A DNA stretch of 64,000 nucleotides from CAVTWD01 sp963738325 (GCA_963738325.1 CAVTWD010000001.1:806001-870000); one strand, 5' to 3'. Positions 18,942-27,924 are shown, numbered from the stretch's first letter. Program-made: numbers and translations. The notes: generated by a model from the sequence alone, not told the origin.

Positions 18942-19538
18942 ATGCCGGATGACGCGACGATCCGCCGGCTGGTCGCGTCGGCTGGCGCCGGTGACCAGGC
19001 TGCCTGGAACGCGCTCGTCGATGCCTTCGCCGGCCTGGTGTGGGCGGTCATCCGCAGCCACAACATCTACGGAGCCGACGCCGCCGACATCAGCCAGACG
19101 ACGTGGATGCGCTTCGTCGAGCACCTCGGCCGCCTGCGCGAGCCAGAACGGGCCGGGGCGTGGCTGGCCACCACGGCCCGCCACGAGTGCCTGCGGACGT
19201 TGCGCCGACAAGGTCGGTCCGTGGCCGTGGCCGAGCCCCCCGAGCCCGACATCCCGGCGACCCACGACCTCGATGCCGCGCTCGTGCTCGGCCAGGATCG
19301 GGCCGCGGTGCGCGCCGCGCTCGGGCAGGTACCCGCCCGCTGCCAGCAGCTGCTCCGCCTCCTCGTGGCCGATCCACCGCTCAGCTACGACGACATCTCC
19401 GCCGCCCTTGACATGCCGAAAGGCAGCATCGGGCCGACGCGACAGCGGTGCCTGCGCCACGTGCGCAAAGCCCTCATTGACGCAGGTATCAGCCCGGCCC
19501 CTCCTGACTCAGTTGAGGTGAAGGAGGACGCATCATGA
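18942..19538 (+). CDS. ECF-type (group IV) RNA polymerase sigma factor
   Basis: 198 residues. Region 2 covers about residues 15-85 (GDQAAWNALVDAFAGLVWAVIR, then DAADISQTTWMRFVEHL and AWLATTARHECLRTLRR, the -10 recognition part). Region 4 covers about 125-180 (VPARCQQLLRLLVADPPLSYDDISAALDMPKGSIGPTRQRCLRHVRKAL, the helix-turn-helix for the -35). There is no region 1.1 or 3. The stop overlaps the next gene's start (ATGA), so sigma and the 159-residue partner are translationally coupled. The partner does not look like a zinc anti-sigma (ZAS) or a membrane anti-sigma factor. A target regulon including the divergent subtilase is plausible but not shown. Confidence 0.92.
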   Translation: MPDDATIRRLVASAGAGDQAAWNALVDAFAGLVWAVIRSHNIYGADAADISQTTWMRFVEHLGRLREPERAGAWLATTARHECLRTLRRQGRSVAVAEPPEPDIPATHDLDAALVLGQDRAAVRAALGQVPARCQQLLRLLVADPPLSYDDISAALDMPKGSIGPTRQRCLRHVRKALIDAGISPAPPDSVEVKEDAS

Positions 19539-20014
19539 GCCGGGAGGACCGCCCAAACCGGGACGACGCGCTCGTACAAGGGCTGCGCGACGCACTGGAG
19601 GTCGAACCCGTCCCACCGGAGGTCGCGGCGGCGGCCAAGGCCGCCTTCACCTGGCGCACGATCGACGCCGAGTTGGCGGCGTTGGCCTACGACTCGCTCG
19701 ATGACGTGGCCCTCGTCGCGGTCCGCGGCGGCGAGGGGCCCCGGGCTTTGAGCTTCGAAGCGGGAGAGGCCGTGATCGAGCTGGAAGTCGAATCCACCGG
19801 CTCCGTCCATCGCCTGGAAGGCCAGGTGGCGCCGACCCAGGTGGAACGGTTGGAGCTGCAGCGGGTCGACGCCGATGAGGCGGTGGCCCTGCCGGTCGAC
19901 GACTTCGGGCGCTTCCGAGCCGACCGGTTGGCCGCCGGTTGGTTCCGGCTGCGCTGCCACTTCCTCGCCGAAGCGGGTGGGGCGACATTGATGACCGAAT
20001 GGGTGCTGATCTAG
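19535..20014 (+). CDS. Conserved sigma/CHAT-associated protein of unknown function
   Basis: 159 residues, acidic. The N terminus (residues 1-50) is helical with VPPEVAAAAKAAFTWRTIDAELAALAYDS, which I recall as a recurrent motif in proteins encoded beside ECF sigma factors in actinobacteria. The C-terminal half alternates short strands (AVIELEVESTGSVHRLEGQV, RLELQRVDADEAVAL, WFRLRCHFLA, ATLMTEWVLI) like a beta-sandwich. No Cys/His zinc motif, no membrane segment, no signal peptide. It overlaps the sigma gene by 4 bp and the CHAT gene by 16 bp. It could be an inhibitor or adaptor of the sigma factor and a substrate of the neighbouring proteases. That role is inference. Confidence 0.85.
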   Translation: MSREDRPNRDDALVQGLRDALEVEPVPPEVAAAAKAAFTWRTIDAELAALAYDSLDDVALVAVRGGEGPRALSFEAGEAVIELEVESTGSVHRLEGQVAPTQVERLELQRVDADEAVALPVDDFGRFRADRLAAGWFRLRCHFLAEAGGATLMTEWVLI

Positions 20015-22624
20015 GCGGCCTGGTCCTCGACGCCGAGGCGGCGATGGCCGCCGTCGGCGAGGACCCCGCGGGCGCGCTCGCCATGGCCGCGTCCGTGGCC
20101 GATCGGGCACGGGCGTTGCGATCGTGGGAGGCCGAGGCCGTCGCCGAGCGGGCGGCCGCCAGGGCGGAATGCGACCGGGGCGACCACGCCGCAGCCCGCC
20201 TCCACATCCGCCGCGCGCTCGCCGCGGCCAGCCGTTGCGGCTTGGCCAACCGCCTGGTGGAGGCGCGCACGACCGCCGCTCACATCTGGTTCCTGAGCGG
20301 TGAACGCCGCCGGGCCTTCGAGGCTCTCGCGGAAGCCGAGGCCCACGCCTCCGGTCCGCTCGCCGCCAAGGTGGCCGCGCAACGGACGCTGTTGCTCTGG
20401 CGCACCGGCCGTCTCGACGACGCGATCGCCTCGGCGCAGGCCATCCTCCGTTCGGGCATCGCCCAGCCCGAGGTGGAGGCCGACGTGCTGGTGTACCTCG
20501 GCGGCCTGTTCGGCGAGCAGGGTCGCCACGCCGAGGCCGAGGCGGCCTTCCGAGCCTCACAGCTGCGCTGCGAAGGCCTCCGGCTCACCCACAAGGCGGC
20601 CACGGCTCTCTACAACCGGGCGCTGGTCTACGCCCTCCAGGGCGACATCCCCGCCTCGCTGCACGCCTTCGACGAAGTCGAGCGGCGCCTGGCCACCCTC
20701 GGGGCCTCGTTGACATGGCTGCTGGTCGGCCGCACCCACGTGCTGCTGACGGCGAACCTGGTCGGTGAGGCGCTCGAGGCCGCCGAACGAGCCGTCTCCA
20801 GCGCCGACCGCCGTGCCCCCCTCGACGTCCGTGCCGAGGCCTGGTGGCGCCTGGCCGACGCCCGCCTGCGGGCCGGCGACCGGCCCGGCGCCCGGATGGC
20901 GGCCGCCTCGGCCGCCCGCATGTTCTCCCGCCTCGACAACGACGGCCGCGCTGCCATCGCCCAGCGCGTCGAAGTGCGGGCCCGGGCGGCGGGAGGGCGC
21001 TCCTCGCTGCAACTGTTGGAACGGGCCACGGCCACCGTGGACGCGCTCACCCGGGCCGGGCTCCACGGAGACGCGGTCGAGGCCAGGATCGACCTCGTGC
21101 GCATCGCCCAGGGCCTCGGCCGGAGCGACCGGGCGACGGCCGAGCTCGAGGGGCTTCGCGCCCTGCGCGGGCGGGGACCCACCCTGGTGCGGGCCCGGGC
21201 CTGCTACGGCGAAGCCCTTGCCCTCGCGTCGCTCGAGGACCGCGGGCGGGCGGAGCGAGCCCTCCAGCGCGGATTGCGCCTGCTCGACGAGCACCGGGCG
21301 TCACTGGGATCCACCGAGCTCCGCGCCGAGGCGTCTGGTCACGGCGCGGAGATGGCCGAGCTCGGCATCCGGCTGGCGTTGGCTCGCGGGCGGCCAGGCG
21401 CCGTGCTCCGCTCGGCCGAGCGGTGGCGGGGCGGGGTGGTCTGGCGCCGGCCCGTGAGCGACCCCGAGGTCGCGGGCGCCCTCGCCGCCTTGCGGGTGCT
21501 GCGGGCCGAGCGCGAGTCGACCGCGGGTACCGGAGGCGATGTCGTCGGCCTTTTGCGCAGGGAGGCGCAGATCGAGGCGACCATTCGGGGCCGCAGTCGC
21601 CAAGCCACGGGGGGCACGGTCTCCGGGCCGGTCGACGCGCTCGACCTCCCCGCGCTGCACGAGGCGCTGGCGGAGCGGGCCCTGCTGGAGGTGGTGGCCG
21701 CCGACGGTCGTCTCCATGCCGTGGTCGTGGCCGGCGGGCGGTGCACCTTGCACCGGCTCGGCCCGTCAGGGGCGGTGGCCAGCGAGCTCGGCGCACTCGG
21801 CTTCGCCCTTCGCCGGTTGGGCCGGCCCCTCCGGCCCGACGCCGCCGCGGCCGCTCGGCGCAGCAGTGATCACGCGCTGGCCCAGCTCGAGGCCCATCTC
21901 GTGGCCCCGGTGAGCCGCCGCCTGGATGGGCGGGCAGTGGTCGTGGTGCCGCCGGCCGCCCTGCATGCGGTGCCCTGGGGCAGCCTGCCCGCCTTGTCGA
22001 ACTGTGCGGTGAGCGTGGTGCCCTCGGCAGCGTGGTGGATGCGTGACGGCGCCACCCCCGACCCCGGTGAGCGACCCGTCCTCGTGGCCGGGCCGGGACT
22101 GGTCGGCGCCGCCGCCGAGGTGGTCGAGCTGGCGCGGAGGTACCCGGCGGCCACGGTGCTCAGCGGGGCGCAGGCCACCTCCGATGCGGTTGGCACCGCG
22201 CTCGAGGGCGCCGCCCTCGCCCATCTCGCCTGCCACGGCCGCTTCCGCGCGGACAACCCGCTCTTCTCCGCGCTCGAGCTGGCCGACGGACCCCTCACCG
22301 TCTACGACCTCGAGCGGTTGGCCAGGGCGCCGGCGCGCGTCGTGCTGTCGGCCTGTGACTCGGGGGTTTCCGCGGTGCGTCCCGGCGACGAGCTGCTCGG
22401 GCTCCTCACCTCGCTCTTCGCCCTCGGCACCGCCTCCGTCGTGGCAAGCGTCGTGCCGGTGCCCGACCTCGACACGCGCGATCTCATGGTTGCGCTACAC
22501 GACCGGCTCCGGGCGGGCGATCCGCCTGCCGCCGCACTGTTGGCGGCGCGGCGACGCAGTGGCCCCGGACACGCCCACGGGCTTCGCCACCCGCACGGCC
22601 TTCGTGGCCTTCGGGCGAGCCTGA
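19999..22624 (+). CDS. TPR-CHAT caspase-like protease (frameshift near 22552)
   Basis: About 874 residues from ATG 19999. Residues 20-430 are Ala/Arg/Leu-rich helical repeats of TPR type (for example QGRHAEAEAAFRASQLRCEGL, ALYNRALVYALQGDIPASLHAFDEVERRL). The C-terminal CHAT domain carries the dyad His746 in HLACHGRFRADNPLFSALELADG and Cys786 in VVLSACDSGVSAVRPGDELLGL. CHAT proteases are caspase/separase relatives that are switched on through their repeats. The last 24 residues (AVAPDTPTGFATRTAFVAFGRA) are one base out of frame, so the proper end is 22624. It is coupled to the sigma gene and its partner; no signal peptide, so cytoplasmic. Confidence 0.92.
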
Positions 22625-22711
22625 CGACACCCCGGGCGGGTCGGCTCAGGACCGGCGGAGGCTTCTCGGGGTGCGGCGCACCGGCGGGGGGGGCCTCGAC
22701 GTGGGGGAGGG

Positions 22712-23167
22712 TCAGAAGTAGTTGCGGTACACGAGCTCCGCGACACAGGAAGGCTTTGGTGCACCCTCGACCTCGAAGGTGGCGACGATGGTGACCTGCG
22801 CGCCGCCGGGGATCTCTTCGACGTCTTGCAGGACCGCCCCGAGGCGCACCCTCGAGCCGACGGGCACCGGGGCCGGGAAGCGGATCTTGTTGGCGCCGTA
22901 GTTCACGCCCATCGTGACGCCCTTGACCTGCATCACCTGGGGCAGGAGGGCTGGAGCGAGGGAGAGCGTGAGGTAGCCGTGGGCGATCGGGCCGCCGAAG
23001 GGGCCTTCTTTGGCCCGCTCCACGTCGACGTGGATCCACTGATGGTCGCTGGTGGCGTCCGCGAAGCGATTCACCTGATCCTGTGTGATCTCGACGTAGT
23101 CGCTGTAGCCGAGGTGTTGGCCGACCGCAGCCTTGAGCCCCTCCATGCCGTCGATGATGGTCGTCAT
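22712..23167 (-). CDS. MaoC-like (R)-specific enoyl-CoA hydratase
   Basis: 151-residue single hot-dog domain. The hydratase-2 motif DHQWIHVDVERAKEGPFGGPIAHGYLTLSL provides the Asp/His pair that hydrates trans-2-enoyl-CoA to (R)-3-hydroxyacyl-CoA. VNYGANKIRFPAPVPVGSRVRLGAVL completes the fold. It resembles the mycobacterial NodN-like group. It may act in fatty-acid or side-chain metabolism; fadD lies 1.3 kb away but the genes are not in one operon. ATG 23167 is the clear start (MTTIIDGMEGLKAAVG). Confidence 0.92.
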   Translation of the reverse strand: MTTIIDGMEGLKAAVGQHLGYSDYVEITQDQVNRFADATSDHQWIHVDVERAKEGPFGGPIAHGYLTLSLAPALLPQVMQVKGVTMGVNYGANKIRFPAPVPVGSRVRLGAVLQDVEEIPGGAQVTIVATFEVEGAPKPSCVAELVYRNYF

Positions 23168-23275
23168 GGCGATGATCCTGTCACGCCGCCAAATGGCACA
23201 GTGCGGGGGCGGACTGGTGGCCGGTCCGGCGCGCCGCGGCCGCGCCGCTTCAGCGTGTGGCGAGCGACCCTGTGG

Positions 23276-23641
23276 CTAATGGAACCAGATGCGCTGGTAG
23301 TCCCGGCTCATCGGATGGAGCAGTGCCACCACCAGGGCGATGGCGAACATCAGGTTGATCAAGATGCCCAGGCTGAAGAGGTGGGTGAGCCCGCCCGCCG
23401 ACCACACGAGGAGGGCGAGGTCGAGCACGGCCACGGCGACGCCGAGGAGGTAGCCCCAGCGCTTCTCGTTGGCGATCCCGTAGGCCGACCCGCCGCTGAT
23501 CACCAGGCTGATGAGCGCCGGCGCGAAGCCGGTCAGCACGGCGAGCAGGGCCCAGAAGGCATTGAAGTACAGCAGCCAGACCGCGATCTGGAGGGTCTGG
23601 GGCTGTGAGTGGTTGAAGAATCGGCGGGTGTCGATCGCCAT
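23276..23641 (-). CDS. Small integral membrane protein of unknown function
   Basis: 121 residues with about four hydrophobic segments (LQIAVWLLYFNAFWALLAVL, ALISLVISGGSAYGIAN, WGYLLGVAVAVLDLALLVWSAGG, ILINLMFAIALVVALLHPMS). The C terminus RDYQRIWFH is cytoplasmic-looking. No enzymatic motif. Its ATG at 23641 shares bases with the ATG of the divergent nucleotidyltransferase (CCATGG palindrome), so neither gene can have a separate 5' leader. Confidence 0.8.
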   Translation of the reverse strand: MAIDTRRFFNHSQPQTLQIAVWLLYFNAFWALLAVLTGFAPALISLVISGGSAYGIANEKRWGYLLGVAVAVLDLALLVWSAGGLTHLFSLGILINLMFAIALVVALLHPMSRDYQRIWFH

Positions 23642-24410
23642 GGGCGACAGTCTGGCAGGAATCGTGCTCGCTGCAGGTAGCGCCCGGAGGATGCTGCCCC
23701 TCACCCGGGAGCGGCCGAAGGCGTTGTGCCCGGTGGCGGGCCGCCCCCTCGTCGATCGCGCCCTCGCGCGCCTCGGCAAGGTGATCGCCCCCGGCTCGGT
23801 CGCGGTGAATGCCTGGCACTTCGCCGACGCGGTGGTCGCGCACGTCGGTGACCGGGCCCACCTGTCCGTCGAGTCGCAGTTGCTCGGCACGGGCGGCGGG
23901 CTCGGGGCGCTGCGTGGGTGGCTCGATGGCCGCGGCGCCCTCGTCGTGAACGTCGACGCCGAGCACGACGCTGACCTCGGGGCCTTCGTCGAAGGCTGGG
24001 ACGGCCAGCGGCTGCGCTTCCTGGTCGGGGCCGAGCGCGCCTCGTCGCCGGCGTCGCTGCGCCCCGGAGTCCCCCTCGCGGCCGTGCTCATGCCGCCTGC
24101 CGCTCTCCAGGAGCTCGCCCCCGAGCGGTGCAGTGTGTACGACCGGGTCTGGCAGCCGTGGGAGGAAGCCGGCCGGGTGGACGTCGTCGCCGCCGGCGGG
24201 CCGGTGGTCGACTGCGGCACGCCGGGCCGCTACCTGGCCGCGAATCTGTGGCGGTCGCAGGGCCGCACCGTCGTCGGGGAGCGCGCCGTCGTCCAAGGAG
24301 AGGCGGCGCACTGCGTGCTCTGGGAGGGCGCGGTCGTCGCCCCGGGCGAGCGGCTCGACCACGCCATCCGCACCTCGGCCGGACGGACCGTTCTTGTGCG
24401 ACGTTTGTGA
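23640..24410 (+). CDS. Sugar-1-phosphate nucleotidyltransferase-like protein
   Basis: 256 residues of the NTP_transferase (GT-A fold) type. The N terminus IVLAAGSARRMLPLTRERPKALCPVAGRPLVDRAL matches the LAAGxGTR...PK..P signature, with the GxGTR element altered to GSARR. The DxD-like metal site is VNVDAEHDADL. The C-terminal part (VVGERAVVQGEAAHCVLWEGAVVAPGERLDHAI) has left-handed-helix-like hexapeptide spacing. It may make an NDP-sugar for cell envelope or glycolipid, but the sugar is not identifiable. The start ATG 23640 overlaps the start of the opposite membrane-protein gene. Confidence 0.82.
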   Translation: MGDSLAGIVLAAGSARRMLPLTRERPKALCPVAGRPLVDRALARLGKVIAPGSVAVNAWHFADAVVAHVGDRAHLSVESQLLGTGGGLGALRGWLDGRGALVVNVDAEHDADLGAFVEGWDGQRLRFLVGAERASSPASLRPGVPLAAVLMPPAALQELAPERCSVYDRVWQPWEEAGRVDVVAAGGPVVDCGTPGRYLAANLWRSQGRTVVGERAVVQGEAAHCVLWEGAVVAPGERLDHAIRTSAGRTVLVRRL

Positions 24411-24441
24411 CGCCATCGGGGTCAGGCAAGACTGCCGGCCC

Positions 24442-26001
24442 ATGCCCGACTACCTCACGAGCTACGCGCAGGCTCAGCCGGACAAGCTCGCCGTGATCGA
24501 CGACCGCCCCGATGGAACCCTCCTGCAGTGGACCTTCGCCGACACCGAGGCCCGCGCCAACCGTCTCGGCCGCGTGCTGCAGGGCTTGGGGGCGGCGCCC
24601 GACCGCAAGGTCGTGTGGTGTGGGCAGAACTCGCCGTGGATCGTGGCCATGATGCACGCCGCCCGCAAGATCGGGGTGACGGCCGTGCCGCTCAACTACC
24701 GGCTCTCGCCGGAGGAGGCCGTCTACGTCACCGATCACTGCGACGCCAGCCTCGTCTTCGTCGACGCCGAGTACGCGCCGCTGTTCGAGCGGATCCGCCC
24801 CGATCTCCCGAAGCTCGAGCAGGTGTTGGTCTTCGACGGCTCGGTGCCGCCGGGAATGCTCGACGCGCACGAGCTGCTCGACACAGCCCTCCCCGACCCT
24901 CCGGAAGTCCCGGAGCAGACCGAGCCGGGGTCCACCATGATCTACACCTCGGGCACCACCGGGAAGCCGAAGGGCGCCTTCCGTCGGGGCGGCGGCGACC
25001 CTGCCCAGATCCTGGCCATGGTGCAGTTCATCGGCTACACGCCCGACGACGTCTACATCACGACCGGTCCGCTGTATCACTCGGGCCCGGGTGGGTTCAT
25101 GGCCATCGGGCAGGCCCTCGGGCAGACCATCGTGATCCAGCGCCGGTTCGAGGCCGAGGACTGGCTGCGCCTCGTGGACAAGTATCGCGTCAGCTCGAGC
25201 TTCTCGGCCCCGACGCCCGTCCGGATGGTCTGCTCGTTGGCGCCCGAAGTGAAGGCTCGCTACGACCGGTCGTCGATCAAGCGCATGGTCGCCAACGCCG
25301 CCCCCTGGAGCTACGCCCTCAAGCAGCTCTACGTCGCCAACTTCCCGGCGGATTCGCTGTGGGAGGTCTATGGCTCGACCGAGCTGGGCGTGAACACCAT
25401 CCTCGAGCCGCAGGACCAGCTGCGCAAGCCCGGCTCGTGCGGCAAGGCGGCGCCGGGAGTGGAGGTCCGCCTCGTCGACGCCGACGGCGAGGAGGTCAAC
25501 GAGAGTGGTCCCGACCATACCGGTGAGCTCTTCGTCAGCTCCGCCAGCGTGTTCCTCGACTACCACAAGCAGCACGACCGGTACGAAGCCGACATGCGCG
25601 GCGACTTCCACACCGTCGGCGACATCGCCTGGCGGGACGACGAGGGCTACTACTACATCTGCGATCGCAAGAAGGACATGATCATCTCCGGGGGGATGAA
25701 CATCTATCCGGCCGAGATCGAAGCCGCCCTCGAGCACCATCCCGACATCTTCGACGTCGCCGTGTTCGGCATCCCGTCCGATGAGTGGGGTGAGAGCGTG
25801 CACGCGGTCGTCGTCCAACGGCCCGGGTCCGACCTCGACGAGGCGGCGGTGATCGCCTTCGCCCGCGAGCACCTCGCCTCGTACAAGGCACCTCGGTCGG
25901 TCACGTTCGTCGACGAGCTGCCGCGGACAGGCTCGGGCAAGATCCTGAAGCGCGAGCTCCGCGCCCCCTACTGGGCGGGGCGCGCCTCGCAGGTGAGCTG
26001 A
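24442..26001 (+). CDS. Acyl-CoA synthetase (FadD-type AMP-binding enzyme)
   Basis: 519 residues. The ANL motifs are MIYTSGTTGKPKGA (phosphate loop), VYGSTELGVNTI, GDFHTVGDIAWRDDEGYYYICDRKKDMIISGGMNIYP (hinge Asp, then the NIYP motif) and the C-terminal PRTGSGKILKRELR with the catalytic lysine. It activates a carboxylic acid to its CoA thioester. FRRGGGDPAQILAM after the P-loop resembles a group of mycobacterial and rhodococcal FadD proteins linked to steroid or aromatic acid use. The exact substrate is unknown. Start ATG 24442 gives MPDYLTSYAQAQPDKLAVI. Confidence 0.9.
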   Translation: MPDYLTSYAQAQPDKLAVIDDRPDGTLLQWTFADTEARANRLGRVLQGLGAAPDRKVVWCGQNSPWIVAMMHAARKIGVTAVPLNYRLSPEEAVYVTDHCDASLVFVDAEYAPLFERIRPDLPKLEQVLVFDGSVPPGMLDAHELLDTALPDPPEVPEQTEPGSTMIYTSGTTGKPKGAFRRGGGDPAQILAMVQFIGYTPDDVYITTGPLYHSGPGGFMAIGQALGQTIVIQRRFEAEDWLRLVDKYRVSSSFSAPTPVRMVCSLAPEVKARYDRSSIKRMVANAAPWSYALKQLYVANFPADSLWEVYGSTELGVNTILEPQDQLRKPGSCGKAAPGVEVRLVDADGEEVNESGPDHTGELFVSSASVFLDYHKQHDRYEADMRGDFHTVGDIAWRDDEGYYYICDRKKDMIISGGMNIYPAEIEAALEHHPDIFDVAVFGIPSDEWGESVHAVVVQRPGSDLDEAAVIAFAREHLASYKAPRSVTFVDELPRTGSGKILKRELRAPYWAGRASQVS

Positions 26002-26050
26002 GGACCGCCGCTCTCCGTGATCTGACGCGGTTGAGTGCTGTCTGGCGTCG

Positions 26051-26980
26051 CTACGCCGCGCGAGAACGCCGGAGGATGCCTTCGATGTCGGACACGACGC
26101 GAGTGAGATCAGTGCGGATCTCAGCGTCGGTGACCCGGGTGACATGGACACCGATCTGCCAGAGCTGCCGGTCGCGCCGTTTGTCGTAGGTGAGGTCGAG
26201 CTTGCCGCCGTGCCACGTCACGTGGTCGACCTCGAGGGCCTCACGCTCGGCGGGCCAGAAGAAGTCCGGATGGACGGTCTCGCCTGTCGGGAGTCGGAGT
26301 TCGGCTTGCCGCTCCGGCCTCGGCAGCCCGGCCGCGACGAGCGCCCGCTCGAGACGGAGCTCGAGATCGCTGCCCACCGGCTTCATGAACGCTGGTCGGC
26401 CTTGGAGCACCCGCGCGAACCGGGCTGAGCCGTTACGGCCCCGCTCGCGGAGGCGACGAGCCGTGTCGAAGAGGGTCGGGATCGTGCAGAGCCGCTCGTG
26501 CACCAGCTGTTCGATGATCGATCCGATGGCGTCGTCGCTCAGTGTTGCGGCAAGGTCGAACGCCGTCCGGGGCGGGCTGGTCAAGCGGATGCCGTCAGCC
26601 CGCTCGACAACATCCGGTACGTCCATCCGATGGGAGCGGTGCACGACCGCTCCAGGAACGATCCGGTTCGAGCGGCCGGCGATGGTCACGTGGAGCGCGC
26701 GGTCGCCCCCCAAACGACGCAGGCCCCACAGCGCTCCCGCGGTGACGTGGGAGACGGCCACGTGATCAGCGATCGCGCACGCGGTGGCGGCCGCTTGCCG
26801 CCGCGTCCGCGGGGCGGCGGTCATCCGATAGACGTTCCGCGCCTCGATCTGCAAGACGCCGGCCCTCGTGAGGTGGCGCAGCTGGCCGCTCGTCAGCCCT
26901 AGCTGCCGAAGGGTCCAAGAGGATGCGATGCCATGGTGTTCAGAGAACCACGTGCAGACAACTGGCGTGAGGGTGGCCAT
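26051..26980 (-). CDS. DUF559-type endonuclease-fold protein with AbiEi-like N terminus
   Basis: 309 residues. Residues 15-60 (GIASSWTLRQLGLTSGQLRHLTRAGVLQIEARNVYRM) form the winged-helix seen in AbiEi-type antitoxins. The C-terminal 110 residues contain the Vsr/DUF559 nuclease-like core HPDFFWPAEREALEVDHVTWHGG followed by YDKRRDRQLWQIGVHVTRVTD. In the PD-(D/E)xK pattern the acidic residues are D, E and D. Such proteins are common single genes in actinobacteria, with unproven roles in toxin-antitoxin or defence. No toxin partner is adjacent. Upstream lies a weak hairpin after fabI. Confidence 0.85.
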   Translation of the reverse strand: MATLTPVVCTWFSEHHGIASSWTLRQLGLTSGQLRHLTRAGVLQIEARNVYRMTAAPRTRRQAAATACAIADHVAVSHVTAGALWGLRRLGGDRALHVTIAGRSNRIVPGAVVHRSHRMDVPDVVERADGIRLTSPPRTAFDLAATLSDDAIGSIIEQLVHERLCTIPTLFDTARRLRERGRNGSARFARVLQGRPAFMKPVGSDLELRLERALVAAGLPRPERQAELRLPTGETVHPDFFWPAEREALEVDHVTWHGGKLDLTYDKRRDRQLWQIGVHVTRVTDAEIRTDLTRVVSDIEGILRRSRAA

Positions 26981-27055
26981 GAGCTCTCCCCGAGAGGCGT
27001 TCGGCAGCGTCTGGGAGAAGCGAGCTGGACCCTAGCGGGCCGCCACTCAGCCGAT

Positions 27056-27090
27056 TTCGCGCGCCCTAGCGCGCGCATTCGACGCGAAAC
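27056..27090 (-). terminator. Possible terminator after fabI
   Basis: Two alternative stems: TTTCGCG (27056-27062) with CGCGAAA (27084-27090), and CGCGCG (27059-27064) with CGCGCG (27071-27076). Located 23-57 bp past the fabI stop on the minus strand. Short stems, so only suggestive. Confidence 0.35.
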
Positions 27091-27112
27091 CGCGTCAGAT
27101 CACGCTCGATGG

Positions 27113-27880
27113 TCAGGCGCCGATGGCGTGGTACCCCCCGTCGACCCAGACCATGGAACCCGTCGTCTTCGGGAACCAGTCGGAGAGGAGTGCCACGCAC
27201 GCCTTGGCCACCGCGCTCGAGTCGGTCGCGTCCCAACCGAGCGGCGCCCGTTCGGACCACACGTCCTCGAAGGCCGAGAAGCCGGGGATGGATTTGGCGG
27301 CCATCGTCTTCACCGGGCCGGCGGCCACGAGGTTGACCCGGATCCCGCGGGGCCCGAGCTCGCGGGCGAGGTAGCGCGAGGTCGACTCGAGCGCGGCCTT
27401 GGCCACGCCCATCCAGTCGTAGGCCGGCCAGGCGACCCGTGCATCGAAGTCGAGGCCGACGATGGATCCGCCTTCGCTCATGAGCGGCACGAACGCGTCG
27501 GCCAGCGCCTTGAGGGAGTACGCGGAGATGTTGAGGGCCACAGCGACGTCGTCCCAGCCGGCTTCCATGAACCCCCCGCCGAGGCAGGCCGGCGGCGCGT
27601 AGCCGATGGCGTGGAGCAGACCGTCGACGCGGTCCCAGAGACCGGCGACCGCCTCCCGCGCCGACTCGAGGTGAGCGGGCTGGCTGACGTCGAGCTCGAA
27701 CACCGGCGGAGTGGTGGGGAGCTTGCGGGCGGTGCGCTCGGTCAGCGATAGCCCGCGGCCGGCCCCGGTGAGCACCAACTCCGCGCCCTCCTGCTGCGCG
27801 AGTCGAGCCACGCCGAAAGCCAGCGAGGCATCGGTGAGCACGCCGGTCACGACGATGCGCTTGCCCCCGAGCAGACCCAT
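27113..27880 (-). CDS. fabI: Enoyl-[acyl-carrier-protein] reductase FabI (InhA type)
   Basis: 255 residues, SDR-like enoyl reductase of type II fatty-acid synthesis that reduces trans-2-enoyl-ACP with NADH. KRIVVTGVLTDASLAFGVARL is the InhA-like cofactor loop. The catalytic pair is Tyr154 and Lys161 in AYDWMGVAKAALES, with the Y-x6-K spacing specific to FabI. LHAIGYAP and RVNLVAAGPVKTMAAKSIPGF are also InhA-like. It has its own leaderless-type promoter and stands alone rather than beside fabG. It would be the target of isoniazid/triclosan-type inhibitors in the family. Confidence 0.93.
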   Translation of the reverse strand: MGLLGGKRIVVTGVLTDASLAFGVARLAQQEGAELVLTGAGRGLSLTERTARKLPTTPPVFELDVSQPAHLESAREAVAGLWDRVDGLLHAIGYAPPACLGGGFMEAGWDDVAVALNISAYSLKALADAFVPLMSEGGSIVGLDFDARVAWPAYDWMGVAKAALESTSRYLARELGPRGIRVNLVAAGPVKTMAAKSIPGFSAFEDVWSERAPLGWDATDSSAVAKACVALLSDWFPKTTGSMVWVDGGYHAIGA

Positions 27881-27886
27881 GGCGGC

Positions 27887-27892
27887 ACCCTA
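27887..27892 (-). promoter_or_regulatory. Putative -10 (TAGGGT) for a leaderless fabI transcript
   Basis: TAGGGT on the minus strand ends 6 nt before ATG 27880; no Shine-Dalgarno sequence in between. Confidence 0.45.
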
Positions 27893-27924
27893 CCCGTGGC
27901 CCTCGGTGTGCAAGGCTCTGCGCC

